45,098 nucleotides of DNA from CBDVBD01 sp965372135 (GTDB taxonomy: Bacteria; Electryoneota; RPQS01; CBDVBD01). Where the stretch lies: the NCBI GenBank assembly GCA_965372135.1, contig CBDVBD010000005.1, forward strand, positions 1 to 45,098, read 5' to 3'. The notes beneath the pieces were generated by a model, which saw nothing but the letters and a program-made list of their open reading frames with translations, did no database searches and had not been told where the DNA came from. Below, one piece after another: positions 24,196 to 31,634 of the stretch (positions are counted from its first letter, which is position 1; the number at the start of each line of letters is the position of its first letter). Both the position numbers and the translations under genes were made by a program.

Positions 24196-26739
24196 TTAGA
24201 ATAAGTCATCAAGATCGTCATCACCGCCGCCACCGGGCATTTCGCCGTGTTCCTGCAGGTACTTTTGAATTAATTCGCTTTCCCGTTTGGTGTACATAGG
24301 ATCTTCTTCCCACAGGAAATACACCAAGTCGCTGGGGTTATCCAGGCAGTCCATCAGACTATCCCTCAGGTTATCAGTTCCGGAAATGCGGAGTATTTTT
24401 TTCTCCGAATCCAGCAGTTGGAACACTCCTTCCGTTTCCGGTATGGATTCTACCGTTTCGGCATTCAACGGCAGCCACAGTTCTGGCGGCAGGACATTCG
24501 GTGTTAGTTTCAGCCTCAGATGGCACTGCAGGCATCGTTCCGCTTCCTGTCTGGCGATATCCTCAGTGTAAGTTTTTTCGATAAGGTCAAATCCGGATAT
24601 TCTCGCAGCAGGATCCGTGGTTTGTCCAGATTGTCTTTTTCTCTTGATAGCATCGAATGAGGTGGTTAGTTCAGGGTTATCGACTTCGGGGAATTCTAAG
24701 GTAATATCAGGAATTCCGGTGCCGCCCAGATATCTGTCCACCGCATCCGCCAATTTCCTGCCATCGGCGATGGCATCGACCACAGATGATGGTCCGCGGG
24801 TGACATCGCCCACTGCGAATACACCATCAGTTGATGTGGCGAAATCAGTGTCGATTTTTAGTAATCCGCCCATTGTTTTTTCCAACGCTGGGGCTGATTC
24901 ATACAACTCGGTATCCACGTCCTGACCAATGGTTACGATGACATGGTCTGCGGGCAAGTGATTTGTGATGTTAGTGTCGAATTGGGGATTGAACTGCCCG
25001 TGTTCAGCGAATACCTGAGTGCATTTAATCAGGTCCACACCGGTAACCTTGCCGTCGCTGGACAGGAAACGTTCCGGTCCCCAGGATGGGAGGATGGTGA
25101 CACCTTCCTCTTCGGCTTGAGCGATTTCCCAGTCGTGGGCGGGCATTTCTTCACGGGATTCCAAACAAGCCATTTGCACCACATCAGCACCAAAGCGCAG
25201 TGCGGTCATGGCGGCATCGATGGCGACATTTCCGCCGCCGATCACTACTACTTTACCTGATAGCTTGGGGTGATGATTAGTTTTGGCTGACCTGAGGAAT
25301 TCCAGTCCGGGATAGATTCCTTCAAGTTCCGCACCGTCCACCTGCAACGATTTGCTTACCGATGCTCCTACCGCCAGGATGATGGCGTCGAAATTTTGCG
25401 CTTGCAGCTCAGGGATGCCGATTTCAACGCCCAGACTGTGGTTCATATGGAATTCGATGCCCAGGTGTTCCAAGATGGTGACTTCGCGATCCAAGATTTC
25501 CTGAGGCAGGCGGTAGTCGGGGATGGCGTAGCGCATCATGCCGCCGGGTTTCTCCATGCGATCGAATATTTGGATATGGTGACCCTGGAGACTCAAGTAA
25601 TATGCAGCGGTCAATCCAGCCGGACCGGACCCGATGATAGCGATTTTTTTGCCGGAGTTTGCTTGAGCCTGGTGCAATTCAAAGTCCGATTCCGGGAATT
25701 GGTCAGCGACGAATCGTTTTGAGGCGCATATGGCTACCGGTTCGTCGAGGTGACCCCTGCGGCACATGTCTTCGCAGGGGTGGAAGCATACGTATCCCAG
25801 GATGGCAGGGAACGGTACCCGGGATCGAATCAGTTCCAGGGCTTCCTTATCCCGACCACCGGCGATCAAGCGCAGGTAGCTGGGGATATCTATGCCGGTG
25901 GGGCAGCTTTCCACGCAAGGAAGGGGATCATCGTACTGCACCGGTGGGACGCCCTCTTTGTCCAACAAGGCACCGGTGGGGCACACCTCCACGCAAGCAC
26001 CACAGAAGCGGCATTCCGATTCCAGTAACGCTCCTTTTTTCAAGGTACCCACCCAGGCTCGACCGTCCTTCCACACCGCACTCAATACCTCCACTTTACG
26101 CAGGTCGTTACAAGCGCGGACGCAACGCAGGCATCCGATACAGAGGTTGTAGTCGCGGTCGAATAATGGATCGTCCTTGATGATAGGATGGTTTTGGGGC
26201 AGGTATTTCTGGGTGTAATCAGGGATGCCGACATAGTCACACACTTTGCCCAGTTCGCAGCGTCCCAATAATATGCAGCAGATCTCTTCCACCGGTACGT
26301 TGGTGGAGCAATCGGTGCGGCTACAGCCTTCCCGTTGGGCGCAGATATAGCAGGCATGAGGGTGATCAGCCAAGATTTTCGCCAGGGCTTGCTTACGACG
26401 CTGGATGACCTCCGGTGTTGCAGTAAGGATTGCCATGCCATCTTCCACCGGTGTGATACAAGCATTCACCGGTTCCGGCTGCCCGTTCACCTCAACCAAG
26501 CACAGGTTGCAATGGGCGTCGTCTTCGGCAGTTTCGTTAGGTTTTTCGCCGGTGATTTTGTTATTTCCTTGCCATACCGCATCCACCCAGATCGTGTCGC
26601 GACCGGGAGGCAGGTCCGGGTGATGACACAGACGGGGGATATAGATCTCGGCGCCATCCGCAGCTTCGAGGATGGTCATTCCATCATGACAGGAAATGGG
26701 TGATCCATCGATTGTTATGGTCAGATTGGATTCAGGCAT
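24196..26739 (-). CDS. bzdV: NAD(P)H:ferredoxin oxidoreductase with NuoG-like N-terminus, GltD core and degenerate GIY-YIG-like C-terminus
   Basis: An 847-residue multidomain protein. The N-terminal 230 residues are NuoG-like: a [2Fe-2S] site (RLCHHPDL, HCNLCLVEV, NACITP), HACYICAQREGC, then two [4Fe-4S] sites (CIGCLRCVRAC, CRFCGACVEVCP). A GltD part follows with CVESCPTGIDIP, CFHPCEDMC, FAD motif IIGSGPAGLTAAYYL and NAD(P) motif VIGGGNVAIDAAM. Residues 766-847 look like a GIY-YIG fold without its catalytic tyrosines, ending in an acidic DDLF tail. Placed after the ferredoxin gene it corresponds to BzdV of Azoarcus, which recycles ferredoxin for benzoyl-CoA reductase. The start at 26739 (MPESN) was preferred over an extension into the ferredoxin gene. 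Confidence 0.88.
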   Translation of the reverse strand: MPESNLTITIDGSPISCHDGMTILEAADGAEIYIPRLCHHPDLPPGRDTIWVDAVWQGNNKITGEKPNETAEDDAHCNLCLVEVNGQPEPVNACITPVEDGMAILTATPEVIQRRKQALAKILADHPHACYICAQREGCSRTDCSTNVPVEEICCILLGRCELGKVCDYVGIPDYTQKYLPQNHPIIKDDPLFDRDYNLCIGCLRCVRACNDLRKVEVLSAVWKDGRAWVGTLKKGALLESECRFCGACVEVCPTGALLDKEGVPPVQYDDPLPCVESCPTGIDIPSYLRLIAGGRDKEALELIRSRVPFPAILGYVCFHPCEDMCRRGHLDEPVAICASKRFVADQFPESDFELHQAQANSGKKIAIIGSGPAGLTAAYYLSLQGHHIQIFDRMEKPGGMMRYAIPDYRLPQEILDREVTILEHLGIEFHMNHSLGVEIGIPELQAQNFDAIILAVGASVSKSLQVDGAELEGIYPGLEFLRSAKTNHHPKLSGKVVVIGGGNVAIDAAMTALRFGADVVQMACLESREEMPAHDWEIAQAEEEGVTILPSWGPERFLSSDGKVTGVDLIKCTQVFAEHGQFNPQFDTNITNHLPADHVIVTIGQDVDTELYESAPALEKTMGGLLKIDTDFATSTDGVFAVGDVTRGPSSVVDAIADGRKLADAVDRYLGGTGIPDITLEFPEVDNPELTTSFDAIKRKRQSGQTTDPAARISGFDLIEKTYTEDIARQEAERCLQCHLRLKLTPNVLPPELWLPLNAETVESIPETEGVFQLLDSEKKILRISGTDNLRDSLMDCLDNPSDLVYFLWEEDPMYTKRESELIQKYLQEHGEMPGGGGDDDLDDLF

Positions 26740-26783
26740 CGATTTCGATTTGTTGTTTATTGTCCGATTTTTGACAGTGACTG

Positions 26784-27065
26784 CTACCAGGAATGGGTGA
26801 TGGCACCGGGGGTACAGGCTTCCACGCATGGTAACGGCGGTCGATCAGCGACTGGTTTGCAGGGACCGCAGTCGTATTTTACCTTCTTGCGGTGCTCCTC
26901 TTTTACCGCCGCCACCTCGTCGTCGTAGTCGTCAGTGATGATTTCGAACATCCCCACCGGGCAGGCGTCCACACATCCATGATGATCACAGTCGAGGCAG
27001 AGGTCAGTGTCGATGGTGATGTAGAATTCGCCCGATCCGTCCATATATCCGTAGTTGGCTTTCAT
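26784..27065 (-). CDS. bzdM: BzdM-like 2[4Fe-4S] ferredoxin
   Basis: A 93-residue ferredoxin with unusual cluster spacing: CLDCDHHGCVDACP in the first half and CGPCKPVADRPPLPCVEAC in the second, with a long acidic insert between (DDYDDEVAAVKEEHRKK). The start overlaps the bzdQ stop (ATGA), so it is made with the reductase subunits and is the likely direct electron donor to the BzdPQ activase. Confidence 0.88.
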   Translation of the reverse strand: MKANYGYMDGSGEFYITIDTDLCLDCDHHGCVDACPVGMFEIITDDYDDEVAAVKEEHRKKVKYDCGPCKPVADRPPLPCVEACTPGAITHSW

Positions 27066-27949
27066 CAGGCACCTTTCTTACGCTGTTTTTCCACCAGGGC
27101 TTTGGCGAATAGGGCACCGCCCAGGGCGCCGGCAATCTGGGTGTCGTATCTGGATTTCAATGAGGTAAGCTCCAATTCTTTTTCCAGGCGGTTGAGCACA
27201 CCCACATTTTTTGCGATCCCGCCGGTGATGGCGAAATCTTTTTCCACGCCAATGCGTTCGAGTAAGGTCACTACGCGGTGTGCCATGGCGCTGCAGTATG
27301 CCGCCAGTACTTTCTTCTTGGACCAGCCGTCCCGGAGTAATGACGATGCTTCCGATTTGGCAAATACTACGCAGGTGGATGATACCGGTGGAGGTTCTTC
27401 TTCCACGTCTAAGGATAGTTCACCCACATCTTCGATGGGTACCGATAATAGGTTGGCGAATACTTCCATCCCGCGACCGGTGCCGGCGGCGCATTTGTCG
27501 TTCATCAGGAAGTTGGTGACTTTGCCGCGCTCGTCGCAGCGGATGGCTTTGCAGTCCTGACCACCCATGTCCAGGATGGTTCGGACGGTGGGTCCGTACA
27601 TGTAGTTCCCGCCCCTGGCATGGCAGGCGATTTCGGTGATGGCACGGTTGGCGAAGGGCACATTCACGCGTCCGTAACCGGTGCCGACTATATAGTGGAT
27701 GTCGTCTAATGTCATACCAGTGTTCTCCAGCGCCCAATTCATGGCTTTCCGGGCACTGTCAGGGCTGTCGGAGCCGGTACGCATGTTGGAATAGGCGTAT
27801 AATTCGCCGTCCACCATGATCACCGCTTGGGAGCTGACCGATCCCACGTCACAGCCTGCGGTGATGGTTTCGGCGCCTTTCCAGTCCTTGTTTTCGTCAT
27901 GCCAGTTATATTCTTTCCAACGCCAGAATTCCTTTTTTTCCTCACTCAT
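27065..27949 (-). CDS. bzdQ: Benzoyl-CoA reductase ATPase subunit (BzdQ/BcrA-like)
   Basis: A 294-residue ASKHA-fold activase. After an N-terminal extension of about 30 residues typical of BzdQ come GCDVGSVSSQAVI (phosphate 1), DMGGQDCKAI (phosphate 2) and GGIAKNVGVL (adenosine). Cysteines in NDKCAAGTGRGME and SSTCVVFAKSE would ligate the [4Fe-4S] cluster shared between the two ATPase subunits. It couples ATP hydrolysis to electron delivery into BzdNO. GGAGA precedes the ATG. Confidence 0.92.
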   Translation of the reverse strand: MSEEKKEFWRWKEYNWHDENKDWKGAETITAGCDVGSVSSQAVIMVDGELYAYSNMRTGSDSPDSARKAMNWALENTGMTLDDIHYIVGTGYGRVNVPFANRAITEIACHARGGNYMYGPTVRTILDMGGQDCKAIRCDERGKVTNFLMNDKCAAGTGRGMEVFANLLSVPIEDVGELSLDVEEEPPPVSSTCVVFAKSEASSLLRDGWSKKKVLAAYCSAMAHRVVTLLERIGVEKDFAITGGIAKNVGVLNRLEKELELTSLKSRYDTQIAGALGGALFAKALVEKQRKKGA

Positions 27950-28002
27950 CTTTGTCTCCTAAGGAATTGGTGTAACCACACAATTCTATTATTAACTGAT
28001 TG

Positions 28003-28785
28003 TTATGCTGATTTTTCCAATTTAGTTTTGGCTGTCAACGCCGCTCCGAGTGCTCCGATAAATTCGGCATTTTCGGGGACGATAACTTCCTTTTCCAGTC
28101 CGCGTTTCAAGGAATCGACGAAGCCCACGTTGTAGGATACGCCGCCTACCAATACGATTTCAGGATTGATTCCCACCCGCCGTATCATGGAGATGATCCG
28201 GCTGGCGATGGCGTCGTGCACGGCACGGGAGATGTCCGCTTTAGGGGTTTTTGCGTGTGTCAATGACACCACTTCGCTTTCAGCAAATACCGCGCATTGC
28301 GCATTCATTGGGATTGTTTTGGTTGACGTGAGCGACAGCCTTCCGAATTCCTCTAAGTCCACTTCCAAGGCCCGGGACATGGATTCGGTGAAGGATCCGG
28401 CGCCGGCGGCGCATTTCTCGTTGACTGCGAAGTCCTGCACCCTGCCCCGCTCATCGCATTTGACGGCACGACCTTCCTCGGCGCCGATGTCGATAACCGT
28501 TCGGACGCCGGGATATAGAAACACTGCACCTTTTGCGGCAGCGCTGACTTCGGTGACGGAATCCTTTGCGATGGGCGCCATTTTTCGCCCGGCGCCGGTG
28601 GCAAATACCGCCTCGATGTCGCCGTTGGACAATCCAGCTTCGGACAGTGCGGATTCGAATGCTTTTTCCGCAGCTTCCTTGGGTTCGAAGCCAGCTAATT
28701 CCTGGATTCTGGCGATGATTTCACCGTCCTTCAGTACCAGGACTTTGATTTGTTTCGCCCCCATATCAATTCCCGCTGTGATCAT
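28003..28785 (-). CDS. bzdP: Benzoyl-CoA reductase ATPase subunit (BzdP/BcrD-like)
   Basis: A 260-residue partner ATPase: AGIDMGAKQIKVLVL (phosphate 1), DIGAEEGRAVK (phosphate 2, the DIGAEE variant), GGVSYNVGFV (adenosine), and cluster cysteines in NEKCAAGAGSFTES and NAQCAVFAESE. It has the short form expected of this subunit. A strong ribosome site (AAGGAGG) precedes the ATG. A repeat-bearing gap of about 120 bases separates it from bzdO. Confidence 0.92.
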   Translation of the reverse strand: MITAGIDMGAKQIKVLVLKDGEIIARIQELAGFEPKEAAEKAFESALSEAGLSNGDIEAVFATGAGRKMAPIAKDSVTEVSAAAKGAVFLYPGVRTVIDIGAEEGRAVKCDERGRVQDFAVNEKCAAGAGSFTESMSRALEVDLEEFGRLSLTSTKTIPMNAQCAVFAESEVVSLTHAKTPKADISRAVHDAIASRIISMIRRVGINPEIVLVGGVSYNVGFVDSLKRGLEKEVIVPENAEFIGALGAALTAKTKLEKSA

Positions 28786-28838
28786 GTGATCGTTCCTCCT
28801 TGCGTCGAATTTATGTTACCCTTGCAGGGTTATAATGA

Positions 28839-28908
28839 GATTCTTCACTTCGTTCAGAATGACAGAATGGGTGGTGATTTTGTCGGGTTTCTTCGGAACC
28901 CGACCTAC
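28839..28908 (-). repeat. Two abutting dispersed repeats between bzdO and bzdP
   Basis: At 28839-28865 lies the widespread intergenic repeat that would read SERSEESH if translated. At 28882-28908 is a GTAG-headed element (GTCGGGTT-7-AACCCGAC). The TAG of the GTAG head is the bzdO stop codon (28905-28907). Both would be in the bzd transcript. Confidence 0.75.
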
Positions 28909-30206
28909 GCAGATATTTTCTGTAAATCCAGGGTTTCCATGAACGAATCGATGCGGTTTCGGGTGGCTTTCTCGTCGAATTCGCGCTCGTCACCCATGTT
29001 GCCTTCGAAGGTCATCACCGGGGTTCCGGACTCGGCGATGCCCAGCCGGTTCTCCATGATGCCGCATGACAACCCTTCACATCCGCGATTCATGTGCAGC
29101 ATCACACCATCCAATTTCCACTCCTTGACAATCCGCATCATCATTTTGGTTTTCAAGTCGGGGTCGTAGAAATGCTGCCATTCCGGTTTGGACAGGTTCC
29201 AATCCGCCAGGATTCGCAGCGCCTGATCGCGGTTGTCGATGGTGATTCCTTGCTGTTCCGGAGTGGTTCGCGGTCCCCAGGTGCCGTCGGGTTTGTCTTC
29301 CCAGATGCCGATCAAGCCGAATGTGTACAACGACCCGATCGATACGCACCCGAATTCCTCCAGATAGCGAAATACGCTTAGGAATCCCCAGGGGGGCTGG
29401 GTGTCGGACATGACGCGGCACCGTTCGTTAGCGACGGCGGCGATTCCACGGTCCACCCTATCCTGCATTTCATCGCGTAGCTCTTCGTAGAAGTCGGCGA
29501 ACTCTTTTTTGCTTTTCTGCAAGGTGCCGAACACGTACAGGGAATACATGGATTTCTCGTCCAACGGCGCCGGGGTGGTTCGATTCAAACAGCAGATTTC
29601 CGCCCAAGTGGAGGTGCTGCGACATTCGTTATTGACCGCTTCGATTAGTTTCTCGTCGTCGTAGGTGCGTCCAGAAACTTTTTCCAGGAATTCAATGGCT
29701 TCGTGCATCTGGTTCACCACGAACATCAGGCGGTTTTCGTCCACATCCTGATACGGTCCCACGCTGACGTCAATACAGAAGTAGGGGATATTTTTATATT
29801 CGGCGACGTGCTGGTACCATTTTCCGTGGCTGCAACAGATGTGATCCTGGTAGGCGAAGTCGGGTTTGGGGTAGCTGCCGCCAAAGTTGTATTTGTCCAA
29901 GTACATGGAACCCCAATAGTTGCGCATGTAGGAACACAGGTCGCGCGCCCAACCGCGGGATTCGGTTGCCTCGAGGCATTTCAGGGAATACTCCTTGTTG
30001 AAAGCGATGCCGGCGGCGTAGGGTTCGCCGGTGATGGGATAGACATCGTCGCCCAAACCGGCGGGGATGGCGTCGATTGCCCAGGCGCCTCCGGTCCAGC
30101 GCAGTCCGCCGTGATCGTGGGCGGTAGCGTAGTCCTGGTAATATTTTTCTCGTAGTTCTTTTGCTTTTTGCCAACATTTTAAAGGTTCTGTTGGATATTT
30201 AGCCAT
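28905..30206 (-). CDS. bzdO: Benzoyl-CoA reductase catalytic subunit (BzdO/BcrB-like)
   Basis: A 433-residue HgdB/BcrB-family subunit, close to the usual length. It has ICCSHGKWYQHVAEY with a cluster cysteine pair, ECRSTSTWAEICCLNRTTPAPLD, and VMLHMNRGCEGLSCGIMENR near the C-terminus. With BzdN it forms the heterodimer that binds benzoyl-CoA and double-cubane or [4Fe-4S] clusters for ring reduction. GGAGG lies 5 bases before the ATG. It is separated from bzdN by a 1.4-kb insert, unlike the usual contiguous bzdNO. Confidence 0.92.
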   Translation of the reverse strand: MAKYPTEPLKCWQKAKELREKYYQDYATAHDHGGLRWTGGAWAIDAIPAGLGDDVYPITGEPYAAGIAFNKEYSLKCLEATESRGWARDLCSYMRNYWGSMYLDKYNFGGSYPKPDFAYQDHICCSHGKWYQHVAEYKNIPYFCIDVSVGPYQDVDENRLMFVVNQMHEAIEFLEKVSGRTYDDEKLIEAVNNECRSTSTWAEICCLNRTTPAPLDEKSMYSLYVFGTLQKSKKEFADFYEELRDEMQDRVDRGIAAVANERCRVMSDTQPPWGFLSVFRYLEEFGCVSIGSLYTFGLIGIWEDKPDGTWGPRTTPEQQGITIDNRDQALRILADWNLSKPEWQHFYDPDLKTKMMMRIVKEWKLDGVMLHMNRGCEGLSCGIMENRLGIAESGTPVMTFEGNMGDEREFDEKATRNRIDSFMETLDLQKISA

Positions 30207-30251
30207 GTTGCCTCCGGGTATCCGAGTCAGTCGATTATTATCATTATTATT

Positions 30252-30360
30252 CCATCACACGAGGGCGTGTGACGGCACGCTAACTCCAACTTTCTTCCGT
30301 GCTGGCAGACGCCCTCGTCTGCCAGTTCAGGTGGTGTCACACGAGGGCGTGTGACACCAC
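30252..30360. repeat. Twin palindromes (copy 2, three hairpins)
   Basis: Hairpins at 30252-30275 (loop AGGG, one mismatch in the stem), 30302-30325 (arm CTGGCAGACG, loop CCCT) and 30331-30360 (13-bp perfect stem, arm GTGGTGTCACACG, loop AGGG). They repeat the elements at 8823-8886. Weaker relatives follow at about 30400-30425 and 30973-30998. Confidence 0.8.
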
Positions 30361-30434
30361 GTCATATCGGTAGTTAGATATCGTCGTGATTACGTGCCGG
30401 TAGACTTTCTCGTCAGCCAGCACCTAAGATCACA

Positions 30435-30869
30435 TCAAGGAAATTGCTTCGTTCCCGTTTTCTCGCAATAGAGTTTAAATAACTGAATGAGTTCGCTACG
30501 AGTAAATACTGCGGGTCTATTCAGCCCAAATGGTTTTCGATTATTGACATACTTGAAATCGAAGCACTTCTCGCCACCATAATGTTCAACGTGAGTCTCC
30601 CACATCATGGGTAGATAAGGATCATCCTTACTCGCCAATCCCACTATGTGGATAACTCTAAGAGATACTTTGTTAGCCCTTGGGAACTCGTAGGTAATAC
30701 GTAAAGAACGTGAGTTACAACTCGGGCAATCGAGTAACAGATTTGCTTGGTCCCATCCGCTATCAACCAAGATATCCCAAATGTAGTGCGCTATTCCTGC
30801 AGAACCGCAGGATTCATTGAAATCAAAAGTCCCTTTACAGTTATCACACTCCCACCAATAGCCTTTCAC
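30435..30869 (-). CDS. Hypothetical zinc-ribbon protein
   Basis: A 144-residue protein with an N-terminal CDNCKGTFDFNESCGSAG and a second CPSC pair near residue 50, suggesting a zinc site, followed by a mixed domain with HIVGLASKDDPYLPMMWETHVEH. The start is GTG with a perfect GGAGG 6 bases upstream. I do not recognise the family. It lies in the insert between bzdN and bzdO, next to the hicBA pair, and looks unrelated to aromatic metabolism. Confidence 0.7.
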   Translation of the reverse strand: MKGYWWECDNCKGTFDFNESCGSAGIAHYIWDILVDSGWDQANLLLDCPSCNSRSLRITYEFPRANKVSLRVIHIVGLASKDDPYLPMMWETHVEHYGGEKCFDFKYVNNRKPFGLNRPAVFTRSELIQLFKLYCEKTGTKQFP

Positions 30870-30904
30870 TTGTCACCTCCATACCTTATTATTTTCATGG
30901 TTTC

Positions 30905-30921
30905 AACATTCTGTGAATGTT
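30905..30921. promoter_or_regulatory. Palindrome upstream of the zinc-ribbon gene
   Basis: AACATTC-TGT-GAATGTT is a perfect 7-bp inverted repeat about 35 bases before the gene. It could be an operator; no clear promoter overlaps it. Confidence 0.35.
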
Positions 30922-31006
30922 TGGATTTATTCCTTATATACTTTTATCTTTACGATCTACAAATTATTTATTCCGTTACACAAGGGCGTGTGGCACCACT
31001 CCAACG

Positions 31007-31090
31007 TTAGAACAGGTCTTCTTCGCCGATCATTTCCAGGAAGGCTTCGACGCGGATGCGGAAAGGTCCCAAAGGTACGGTAACGTCGAG
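31007..31090 (-). pseudogene. Remnant 3' end of a second bzdN-like gene
   Basis: The last 27 codons plus stop read DVTVPLGPFRIRVEAFLEM and then IGEEDLF, almost identical to the end of bzdN (31635 onwards). Compared codon by codon, 13 changes are synonymous and only two alter a residue. The rest of the gene is gone, replaced by hicBA. The pattern says that the fragment descends from a functional, already diverged paralog and is not a recent copy. Confidence 0.85.
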
Positions 31091-31092
31091 CT

Positions 31093-31335
31093 TTATTTCC
31101 CTAATAGGTCAATGAATCTCGGCACAGATAGTCCAGCCTGTTTGATAATGGCATGTACGGTGCCCGCTGGAATATCCTTCTTTCGCGGAACGATAACCAA
31201 ACGTTTCTCTTCACCTTCCACAAAACGATAATAAGCCAAATGGCTCCCTTTGCCCCTCGCTGGGGCGGGTTTGAATCCCGCCTTTTTCAGTGCGCGTTCG
31301 AGATCGCGCCAACTAAGTCTTTTTAAGCGGCTCAA
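31093..31335 (-). CDS. hicA: HicA-family mRNA interferase toxin
   Basis: An 80-residue HicA with the double-stranded-RNA-binding-like fold: DLERALKKAGFKPAPARGKGSHLAYYRF contains the catalytic histidine, followed by LVIVPRKKDIPAGTVHAIIKQAGLS. It is slightly longer than many HicA toxins. Its start overlaps the hicB stop by 4 bases. The type II pair is placed within an aromatic-degradation operon. Confidence 0.92.
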   Translation of the reverse strand: MSRLKRLSWRDLERALKKAGFKPAPARGKGSHLAYYRFVEGEEKRLVIVPRKKDIPAGTVHAIIKQAGLSVPRFIDLLGK

Positions 31336-31568
31336 GCGACTTCCACCTCAAAGGTCGTTTGGAAACGAAGCGGACTGTGCAACGCCTCTGAAAGCTCGTC
31401 GATGATACCCAATTGCTTGGCATTCTCCAGAAACAGCTCGACCGCCTCTTGCAGCATTCGCAGAGCCTCATCAGGACTTGCGCCAAACGAGGAAACGCCT
31501 AATTCGGGACACAGACTAACGAACTTATCGCTCTCCTGCCAAATTGATGCTGACAATTTTATTGCCAT
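31332..31568 (-). CDS. hicB: HicB-family antitoxin
   Basis: A 78-residue HicB with the partial RNase-H-like fold: WQESDKFVSLCPELGVSSFGASPDEALRMLQEAVELFLE. There is no added DNA-binding domain of any size; the C-terminal FQTTFEVEVA may make the usual ribbon. The start at 31568 was chosen because GAGGAGA lies 9 bases upstream. Antitoxin-first order is common. A TATAAA box lies about 20 bases further upstream. Confidence 0.9.
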   Translation of the reverse strand: MAIKLSASIWQESDKFVSLCPELGVSSFGASPDEALRMLQEAVELFLENAKQLGIIDELSEALHSPLRFQTTFEVEVA

Positions 31569-31634
31569 ACTTGTCACTCTCCTCAATTTGCGTATTTATA
31601 TTCTGTCAGATGGGGACACCTGACAGCACGATAG

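Noticed and set aside
28811..28993. 60-residue frame containing SERSEESH
   Set aside because: A well-known translation artefact of a dispersed intergenic repeat; it also overlaps bzdO out of frame.
30240..30430. CRISPR-like repeats
   Set aside because: The repeats are palindromes of differing sequence with irregular spacing and no spacer array.
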